Source of the DNA: an uncultured Erythrobacter sp.
GTDB lineage: Bacteria > Pseudomonadota > Alphaproteobacteria > Sphingomonadales > Sphingomonadaceae
Direction of reading: 5' to 3'
Length of the DNA: 20,814 bases
NCBI GenBank assembly: GCA_947258465.1
Contig: CAMYIQ010000315.1
Location: forward strand, 1-20,814
In this document: positions 13,922-20,814 of the stretch, piece after piece
Position numbering within the stretch: the stretch's first letter is position 1
Layout of the letters: each line of letters opens with the position of its first letter
Notes under the pieces: generated by a model
What the model was told of the DNA's origin: nothing
Database searches by the model: none
Seen by the model: only the letters and a program-made list of their open reading frames with translations
Made by a program: the position numbers and the translations under genes

Positions 13922-14812
13922 ATGGCACTGTTCGAGCAGACGCTGACCCAGGTCACTCACGATCTCGGACAGTTCCAAGTACGGCGAGTGCTGCCGTCCA
14001 AGGCACGCAGCATGGTCGGCCCGTTCATCTTCGTCGACCAGTTCGGCCCCGCGCAGCTCGACCTGGACAGCGGCATGGATGTCCGCCCCCATCCGCATAT
14101 CAATCTCGCCACGGTCACCTGGCTGTTCGAAGGCGCGATCGACCATCGCGACAGCCTGGGCAGTTTCTCCACCATCCGGCCCGGACAGGTCAATCTGATG
14201 ACCGCCGGCAGGGGCCTCGTCCATTCGGAACGTTCGCCTGCGGCCGAGCGCCGGGCTGGGCCGAAGCTCTACGGCATGCAGACCTGGCTGGCGCTGCCCG
14301 ACGGGCGCGAGGAAATCGATCCGGCCTTCGAAGCCGTAAAGAACCTGCCGGTGATCGAGGACGGACGGGCCACCGCCACGGTCATCATGGGCGAATTATG
14401 GGGCGAGCGCGCACCGACCACGACCTATGCCGACACCATCTATGCCGAAATCGTGCTCGGCGCAGGCGGGGCGATCCCGCTGGAAGAGGATGCCGACGAA
14501 CGGGCGGTGATGCTGGTTGGCGGCGAAGCGAGCGTGGACGGCCATGTGTTGAAGGAATTCGAACTCGCCGTGCTGCAACCCGGGCGCGACATGACGCTCG
14601 AGAGCAAGAGCGGCGCGCGAGTCATGCTGCTCGGCGGCGAAGCATTCGAGACGAAGCGCCATGCATGGTGGAACTTCGTCAGCTCCAGCCGCGACCGCAT
14701 CGAACAGGCCAAGGACGATTGGCGCGAGGGGCGCTTTCCCAAAGTCCCGGGCGACGAGGAGGAGTTCATCCCCCTGCCCGATGGCGCGCCCAAGACCGTT
14801 ACCTATCCGTGA
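13922..14812 (+). CDS. Pirin family protein
   Basis: A 296-residue bicupin of the pirin family. The N-terminal cupin carries the metal ligands RPHPHI (His57, His59) and HSE (His101, Glu103), the four residues that bind iron in characterised pirins. TWLFEGAIDHRDSLG and VNLMTAGRGLVHSER are the classic blocks, and the later AGGAIPLEEDADERAVML begins the second cupin. Bacterial pirins include quercetinase-like dioxygenases and regulators, so the specific role is open. ATG 13922 has TAGGAGAG eight to ten bases upstream. It sits after bolA and ten bases before an SDR gene. Confidence 0.93.
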   Translation: MALFEQTLTQVTHDLGQFQVRRVLPSKARSMVGPFIFVDQFGPAQLDLDSGMDVRPHPHINLATVTWLFEGAIDHRDSLGSFSTIRPGQVNLMTAGRGLVHSERSPAAERRAGPKLYGMQTWLALPDGREEIDPAFEAVKNLPVIEDGRATATVIMGELWGERAPTTTYADTIYAEIVLGAGGAIPLEEDADERAVMLVGGEASVDGHVLKEFELAVLQPGRDMTLESKSGARVMLLGGEAFETKRHAWWNFVSSSRDRIEQAKDDWREGRFPKVPGDEEEFIPLPDGAPKTVTYP

Positions 14813-14822
14813 GGGGAAATCG

Positions 14823-15638
14823 ATGAGTTTCGAAGGCAAGACAGCGTGGATCACCGGCGCGAGCAGCGGCATCGGCGCGGCGTTGGCGCGCGAATGGGCG
14901 CAGCGGGGCGCGCGCATCATCCTGTCGGGCCGCGACGAAGCGCGGCTTGTCGCTGTGGCAGGCGATATCGAAACGGCGACACTGATCCTGCCTTTCGACG
15001 TGCGCGACGATGAGGCCATGCAGGCCGCCACCGGCAAGGCCATCGCCTGGCAGGGCGGTGTCGATATCTTCGTCGCCAATGCCGGTGTATCGCAGCGCAG
15101 CGCGGCGATCGACACCGACATTTCCGTCTATCGCGAGATCATCGATATCGATCTTACCGCGCAGATCGCCGCGACGCAGGCGCTGCTGCCGCATCTGGTC
15201 GAACGGCAGAGCGGCAAGCTGCTGTTCATCAGTTCGATCGCAGGCAAGGTCGGGGTGCCGATGCGCACCGCCTATTGCGCCGCGAAGTTCGGGTTGATCG
15301 GCTATGCCGACGCGCTGAGGGCCGAGCTCTCGCAGGAAGGGGTTTCGGTCCATGTCGTGTGCCCCGGATCGGTCGCGACCGATGTCAGCCGCAACGCGCT
15401 GACCGCCGATGGCAGCAAACGCGGGCGCAGCGATCAGGTGATCGACAATGGCATAGCCCCCGACGAGGCCGCCAGACGGATCGTCGACGCGGTCGAAGCC
15501 AACCAGCGCGAAATCATCGTGGCCGAAGGCATGGAAGAGGCGATGGGCGAAATGCGCCGCACCCCCGACCAATTGCTCGATCAGGTCGCAGGGATGGTCG
15601 CGGCCGGTTATATGGACAAAATGAAGGCGGAAGGCTGA
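14823..15638 (+). CDS. Short-chain dehydrogenase/reductase
   Basis: A 271-residue classical SDR. TGASSGIG at residues 11-18 is the NAD(P)-binding loop. NAG is at 86-88. The catalytic triad is Ser138, Tyr151 and Lys155 in ISSIAGKVGVPMRTAYCAAK. PGSVATDVS follows, as expected. Arg37 after the second strand (LSGRDEARL) favours NADP(H); this is inference. The C-terminal 60 residues are helical. The ATG has GAGGGG well placed upstream. It is followed two bases later by an alpha/beta hydrolase gene, suggesting a shared substrate pathway. The substrate is unknown. Confidence 0.93.
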   Translation: MSFEGKTAWITGASSGIGAALAREWAQRGARIILSGRDEARLVAVAGDIETATLILPFDVRDDEAMQAATGKAIAWQGGVDIFVANAGVSQRSAAIDTDISVYREIIDIDLTAQIAATQALLPHLVERQSGKLLFISSIAGKVGVPMRTAYCAAKFGLIGYADALRAELSQEGVSVHVVCPGSVATDVSRNALTADGSKRGRSDQVIDNGIAPDEAARRIVDAVEANQREIIVAEGMEEAMGEMRRTPDQLLDQVAGMVAAGYMDKMKAEG

Positions 15639-15640
15639 AA

Positions 15641-16543
15641 ATGGCGCTTACACAGAAGCGGGTTGCGCTCGCCAACGGGATCGAACTCGACGTGGTCGAC
15701 GAAGGGCCGCGCGATGCGCCGGTCTTGATTTTCCTTCACGGCTTTCCCGAAAGCCATCGCACCTGGCGCAACCAGATCGCACATTTCTCGGACAGGTTCC
15801 GCTGCATCGCGCCAGACCAGCGCGGCTATCGCGGATCGTCCAAGCCGCAGGAGGTCGAAGCCTACACGCCCGACAAGCTGGTGGGCGATGTCTTCCTGCT
15901 GGCCGATGCGCTGGGCGTCGATAGGTTCACCATTGTCGGTCACGACTGGGGCGGCGCAATCGCCTGGGGCGTGGCCTATGCCGGCATGATGAACGGCCGC
16001 GTGACCCGTGCGATCATCGCCAATGCGCCGCATCCGGTGCTGTTCCCCAAACTGCTCTACACCAACAAGCCGCAGCGCGAGGCTAGTCAGTATTTCCGCG
16101 ATTTCCGGGATACGGGCAATGATGCGCTGGTGCGCGAGCACGGCCTGGCCGCTCTGCTTGTGAAGGTTTTCGAAGGCCAGGTGATGACCACCATGGAACC
16201 CGAGGAACAAGCCGCGCTGCTAAAGGACTGGTCCGACCCGGAAGCCGCCTTTGGCATGCTCAACTACTACCGGGCCAGCCCGATTGAGGTTCTGCCGCTG
16301 GATGCTCCTTACGAACTGCCCGAAGACTACCAGCCTTACCCGCTGCCCAGGCTGACGGTCCCGACGCTGGTCATCTGGGCGATGGAGGATCTGGCGTTGC
16401 CGCCCGCCAATCTCGAGGGACTGGACGAAGTGATCGAGAAACCCGAAGTGGTGCCGGTGCCCGAATGCGGGCATTTCGTGCAATGGGAGAAACCCGAAGC
16501 CTTCAACGCCGCCGCCGAAGCTTTCCTGGCGAAAACCGGCTGA
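15641..16543 (+). CDS. Epoxide-hydrolase-like alpha/beta hydrolase
   Basis: A 300-residue alpha/beta hydrolase. HGFPESHRTWRNQI (oxyanion HGFP at 33-36) and VGHDWGGAIAW with nucleophile Asp102 are the signature of epoxide hydrolases and haloalkane dehalogenases. APDQRGYRGSSKP is the usual loop. WAMEDLALPP supplies the acid, and ECGHFVQWEKPE the catalytic His. The lid tyrosines typical of epoxide hydrolases may be in LNYYRASP. An Asp nucleophile argues against an ordinary esterase. The ATG follows the SDR stop by two bases with GGAAGG nearby. The stop abuts the convergent DUF2332 stop in TGATCA. Confidence 0.9.
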   Translation: MALTQKRVALANGIELDVVDEGPRDAPVLIFLHGFPESHRTWRNQIAHFSDRFRCIAPDQRGYRGSSKPQEVEAYTPDKLVGDVFLLADALGVDRFTIVGHDWGGAIAWGVAYAGMMNGRVTRAIIANAPHPVLFPKLLYTNKPQREASQYFRDFRDTGNDALVREHGLAALLVKVFEGQVMTTMEPEEQAALLKDWSDPEAAFGMLNYYRASPIEVLPLDAPYELPEDYQPYPLPRLTVPTLVIWAMEDLALPPANLEGLDEVIEKPEVVPVPECGHFVQWEKPEAFNAAAEAFLAKTG

Positions 16544-17635
16544 TCAGCCGCGCCATTCGATCCACTTGCCATGGGGATGCGCCGTTGCCAGCCTTCGGCG
16601 CATGTCGCCATCCGGCCAGTAACTGACCGTCAGCTCGTGCCGGTGCGTATCGCGGTTGGCTTCGATGCTGACCCAGGCAAGCGGCGTGCTTGCACCTGCA
16701 CGGCCGCCGGCATGTTTCATAAGTTCGACAATCCGCTCCCGCTCTGCCTGCGGAACATACTGCCACACCACCGAATGCATCAGCACACGCGTGGTGCCTT
16801 CCTGCTGAGGCCGATCGAGGCGTTCGGCGAGAAAATCGGCAGCCCGCATGCGCACGATCTCGGGCGGAAACGTCTTCGCGGCTTCGATCGCCGCATCCAT
16901 GCGGGCAAACCGTTCGGTGAATTCGGGCCAGATATATGCCTTGAGGCGCAGCGCCTGTGCCGCGTCGGTCAGATCGACCGGGGCGACATCGCAGCCCGCA
17001 GCCCCGACGATATCGAAATCGCCCTCGGGCGGTGGACCGCCGCGCCATTCGGGGATCATCTGCATGCGCGCGGTCTTTGGGCCCACTTCCACACCGCCAA
17101 GATTGTAGCGATAGCGCCGCATCATCAGGTTGATGCCAGCGCTGGAGCCGATTTCGAGCAGGTCGAAATCGCCGGGCAGTCCCCGATCGACCAACCACAG
17201 GAAAGCGGCGGCGAAACCCGACGAGCGCCCCGCCTCGTTCGTCTGAGGCGGACCATCCAGCCACGGCAGGAGGAAGGCTTCGTGACGCTCGATCGCGTTG
17301 GCGACCAACTCGGTCGCATTCGTCGGATCCAAGCCTTCATAGATGGGTCCGATCGACGGTTCCTCGCCGCCCAGATGGAGCGCATGCAGGCCACCCGCCA
17401 CGCGCAAGGGCAGAGCATCGGAAAGGGCCGGCCCCGCCCAGCGTCGCACACGGCGCATCACCGCACCACCGCGGTCGGTGTCGAGCAATTCGCGCAATGA
17501 CTGGCATATCTGCGCGGTGATCGGCGCGCCATTGTCGCGGCAATAGGCGACCTGGTTCTCGAACGCTCTGGCAACCGCCTCCGGTCCGGTCGCATCCGGA
17601 TCGATCACCGCATATTTCGCCTGGTCGATCGCCAT
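16544..17635 (-). CDS. DUF2332 family protein
   Basis: A 363-residue cytosolic protein of DUF2332, a family without an established function. The block FDLLEIGSSAGINLMMRRY at about 157-175 looks like the glycine-rich loop of a Rossmann-type methyltransferase, and PLAWVSIEANRD plus the His-rich C-terminal strands LTVSYWPDG are also characteristic. Methyltransferase-like SAM binding is a guess from this loop. The ATG at 17635 lies only 36 bases from the divergent hisG start. It converges with the epoxide-hydrolase-like gene with no gap. Confidence 0.85.
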   Translation of the reverse strand: MAIDQAKYAVIDPDATGPEAVARAFENQVAYCRDNGAPITAQICQSLRELLDTDRGGAVMRRVRRWAGPALSDALPLRVAGGLHALHLGGEEPSIGPIYEGLDPTNATELVANAIERHEAFLLPWLDGPPQTNEAGRSSGFAAAFLWLVDRGLPGDFDLLEIGSSAGINLMMRRYRYNLGGVEVGPKTARMQMIPEWRGGPPPEGDFDIVGAAGCDVAPVDLTDAAQALRLKAYIWPEFTERFARMDAAIEAAKTFPPEIVRMRAADFLAERLDRPQQEGTTRVLMHSVVWQYVPQAERERIVELMKHAGGRAGASTPLAWVSIEANRDTHRHELTVSYWPDGDMRRRLATAHPHGKWIEWRG

Positions 17636-17663
17636 TGCCCTTTGGCCCCCTGCTGCCTATCTG
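17635..17663 (+). promoter_or_regulatory. Possible hisG promoter giving a near-leaderless mRNA
   Basis: TTGCCC (17635-17640) and TATCTG (17658-17663) are 17 bases apart and match -35/-10 consensus at four and three of six positions. Transcription would start about at the hisG ATG (17672). The match is weak, but hisG lacks a ribosome site and little other space exists. Confidence 0.25.
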
Positions 17664-17671
17664 CCCATCCC

Positions 17672-18327
17672 ATGAACGACAGCCTGACCTTCGCAGTTCC
17701 CAAGGGCCGCATTCTCGACGAGGCGTTGCCTGTGATGGCCCGTGCGGGCGTGGTGCCTGAGGATGGTTTTCACGACAAGGCCAACCGCTCGCTGACCTTC
17801 GCCACCACGCGCGAGGATATGCGCCTGATCCGCGTGCGTGCCTTCGACGTCGCGACCTTCGTGGCGCACGGCGCGGCGCAGATGGGTATCGTCGGATCGG
17901 ACGTGATCGAGGAATTCGACTATGCCGATCTCTATGCGCCGGTCGATCTCGATATCGGGCATTGCCACCTTGCCGTGGCGGAGCCGAAGGAAGGCGGGGC
18001 GAGCATCGACGGGGCCAGTCACCTGCGCGTCGCGACCAAATATCCCAACCTCACCCGCCGCCATTTCGAGCGGCAGGGTATCCAGGCCGAGTGCGTCAAA
18101 CTGAACGGCGCGATGGAAATCGCGCCCGAACTCGGCCTTGCCGGCCGGATCGTCGATCTCGTCTCCACCGGCACCACGCTGCGCGAAAACGGGCTGGTCG
18201 AAACGAGCCGCATCCTCGACATTTCGGCGCGCCTGATCGTCAACCGCGCCGCGCTCAAGACCGACCCGCGCGTCGCTGCACTGGTCGAGGCGTTCCGCGC
18301 CGATGCGGCCCGGCGCGAGGCTGCCTG

Positions 18328-18328
<1 letters not shown>
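17672..18328 (+). CDS. hisG: ATP phosphoribosyltransferase catalytic subunit (short form)
   Basis: A 218-residue HisG, first enzyme of histidine synthesis, joining ATP and PRPP. FAVPKGRILDEALPVM opens the protein. MGIVGSDVIEEF and RVATKYPNLTRRHFERQG are family blocks, and IVDLVSTGTTLRENGL is the PRPP loop. At 218 residues it lacks the C-terminal regulatory domain of long HisG, so it should need a HisZ partner, which is not in the window. ATG 17672 fits the conserved start; an in-frame TTG at 17642 would add ten unlike residues. No ribosome site precedes it. The stop overlaps the hisD start by one base (TGATG). Confidence 0.95.
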
Positions 18329-19613
<1,285 letters not shown>

Positions 19614-19617
<4 letters not shown>

Positions 19618-20081
19618 ACCAGAACTCCAAGTCCCAGGCTCCCAAAACCCAAGCGAGGAGCGCCGCCCGCCTCGGTGCCGTCCAGGCGCTCTATCAGCAG
19701 CAGATGGAGGGCACGAAGCTCGCCAAGCTGCTCGACGAGTTCCACCAGCATCGTCTCGGCCGGGTGATCGAGGACGAAGAGTATGCCGATGCCGACGTCG
19801 ATTTCTTCGACGATCTCGTCAGCGGTGTGGAAGCGCGGCGCGAGGAGATCGATGAAAGGCTGACGGCACGCTTGGCCAATGGGTGGACGCTGGCGCGGCT
19901 CGACAAGACCATGCTGCAGATCCTGCGCGCGGGCACCTATGAACTGCTCGCCCGCCCCGATGTGCCCAAGGCCAGCGCGATCAGCGAATATGTCGATGTC
20001 GCCAAGGCGTTTTTCGACGATCGCGAGGCGAAATTCGTCAACGGCATCCTCGACGCAGTGGCCAGAGAGGCCGGACGCTGA
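19614..20081 (+). CDS. nusB: Transcription antitermination factor NusB
   Basis: A 155-residue all-helical NusB, which binds boxA RNA with NusE (S10) in rRNA antitermination. The early ARSAARLGAVQALYQQQMEG motif contains the Arg-rich RNA-binding helix. DKTMLQILRAGTYELL and SEYVDVAKAFFDDREAKFVN are the conserved late blocks. The first 13 residues are polar and variable. The ATGA overlap with hisD shows coupling. Grouping with his genes rather than with ribH is notable; the gene before thiL is often nusB, as here. Confidence 0.96.
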
Positions 20082-20098
20082 GGGCGCTCGCCTCTCTT

Positions 20099-20203
20099 CA
20101 CCCCCGTCATCCCGGACTTGATCCGGGGTCCAGATGCCTTGCTTCCAGCCGCCGATCGGCAAAGGAAGCTGGCCCCCGGCTCGGAGGCAGGGACAACGGG
20201 GTG
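20099..20203. repeat. Structured intergenic repeat (REP/MITE-like) between nusB and thiL
   Basis: The 127-base gap holds nested inverted arms. CACCCCCGT (20099-20107) pairs with ACGGGGTG (20196-20203), with one bulged base. GTCC (20128-20131) pairs with GGAC (20191-20194). TGCCT (20135-20139) pairs with AGGCA (20185-20189), and GCTTCC (20141-20146) with GGAAGC (20164-20169). A separate perfect hairpin CCCGGA-CTTGA-TCCGGG occupies 20111-20127. From memory, this GTCATCCCGGACTTGATCC-type core recurs in sphingomonad genomes, but it occurs once here. The right arm abuts the thiL ribosome-site region. No transposase is encoded. Confidence 0.65.
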
Positions 20204-20208
20204 GCGTG

Positions 20209-20814
20209 ATGGCGGAACTGGATTTCATCGCCGCGCTGAAGGCGATAGCGAACACCCCCGCTGCACGCGGTCTGGCAGACGATGCCGCCGTTCTCGATAT
20301 CGGCGGAGAAAGCCTCGTCCTGACGCACGACACGCTGGTTCAGGGTGTCCACGTCCGCGAGGACGAAGACCCCGCCGACATTGCGTGGAAGCTGGTCGCG
20401 GTGAACCTGTCGGACCTTGCCGCCAAGGGCGCACAGCCCGTGGGGGTGCTGGTGTCGCATATGCTGGGCGATGGCGATGCCCGCTTTGCCGAGGGGCTGC
20501 GCGACATTCTCCAAAGCTACGACACGCCCTTGCTGGGCGGTGACACGGTGCGCGCAGAGGGCCGCCGCGTCTGGGGCTGCACCGCCATCGGCAGAGCAAC
20601 GTCGATGCCCGTGCCCGACCGGCGCGGTGCAAGGCCGGGCGATGCAATCCATGTCACCGGCGCGCTCGGCTGCGCCATGCTGGGTATGGAACAACGCGGC
20701 TCGGGCAGCGCCCACGATCTCGCCTATCGCCGCCCGCGCCCGCTTCTGGCCGAGGGACAAGCGCTCGCCCCGCAGGTTAGCGCAATGATGGATGTCTCGG
20801 ACGGGCTGCTGCTC
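20209..20814 (+). CDS. thiL: Thiamine-monophosphate kinase, N-terminal part (3' end outside window)
   Basis: An open frame of 202 codons reaching the window end. ThiL phosphorylates thiamine monophosphate to thiamine pyrophosphate. FIAALKAIANTP at the start, LADDAAVLDIG with the first Mg2+-binding aspartates, LTHDTLVQGVHV, VNLSDLAAKGAQPVGVLV and LLGGDTVRAEG are the family blocks in order, and MDVSDGLLL near the edge is the next. About the last third of the protein is missing. ATG 20209 is preferred; GTG 20206 is possible. The ribosome site would be the GGGG at 20198-20201, inside the right arm of the repeat. Confidence 0.93.
   Translation, partial: MAELDFIAALKAIANTPAARGLADDAAVLDIGGESLVLTHDTLVQGVHVREDEDPADIAWKLVAVNLSDLAAKGAQPVGVLVSHMLGDGDARFAEGLRDILQSYDTPLLGGDTVRAEGRRVWGCTAIGRATSMPVPDRRGARPGDAIHVTGALGCAMLGMEQRGSGSAHDLAYRRPRPLLAEGQALAPQVSAMMDVSDGLLL

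Noticed and set aside
20111..20127. The CCCGGA-CTTGA-TCCGGG hairpin as a nusB terminator.
   Set aside because: No U-tract follows, and the hairpin is part of a longer nested repeat, so a repeat element explains it better.

Overview
The window looks like chromosomal DNA of a GC-rich alphaproteobacterium, most likely Sphingomonadales and perhaps Erythrobacteraceae. The basis is the flavour of the proteins, the bolA / J-domain / cobS neighbourhood, the short-form HisG, and a structured repeat built on a CCCGGA-CTTGA-TCCGGG hairpin. This placement is inference. I see no tRNA, rRNA, CRISPR array, insertion sequence or phage gene. Most of the window is ordinary, tightly packed core and metabolic DNA.

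Layout. (1) 1-5104, plus strand: end of pyrE, then pdxJ, acpS and lepB joined by start/stop overlaps, followed by an AI-2E-type membrane permease, a membrane-anchored DUF3089 hydrolase and ruvX. All are spaced as one operon. (2) 5058-7297, minus strand: a compact cassette of a 50-residue peptide gene with a strong ribosome binding site, a HEAT-repeat protein, and a cupin-like putative metal oxygenase with a helical tail, plus a doubtful small ORF at its end. This is the accessory-looking part of the window. (3) 7430-8285, plus: two tandem hotdog thioesterases. They converge on a class A penicillin-binding protein (minus), whose start lies beside a 7-bp inverted repeat, with cobS upstream on the same strand. 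(4) 11633-12987, plus: a DUF2236 (MpaB-like) oxygenase and a DUF302 protein, sitting between cobS and the J-domain gene usually found next to it. (5) 12984-16543: J-domain protein (minus), divergent bolA, then pirin, a short-chain dehydrogenase and an epoxide-hydrolase-like enzyme (plus). (6) 16544-20814: a DUF2332 protein (minus), divergent from hisG-hisD-nusB (plus), then a structured repeat and the 5' part of thiL, which runs off the end.

How the genes work together. The first operon joins cofactor and lipid housekeeping (pyridoxine ring closure, phosphopantetheinyl transfer) to protein export (signal peptidase I). The his and nusB genes are translationally coupled, with thiL behind them. 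The pirin / SDR / hydrolase run looks like a small redox and detoxification group. The peptide / HEAT / cupin cassette has the architecture of a small-peptide modification or assembly system. The sequence supports the gene structure and the metal-site motif. Peptide modification is a hypothesis only.

There is no gene-free stretch above 300 bases. The longest gaps are 5105-5269, 7298-7429, 12479-12594 and 20082-20208, and each is described in the feature list.
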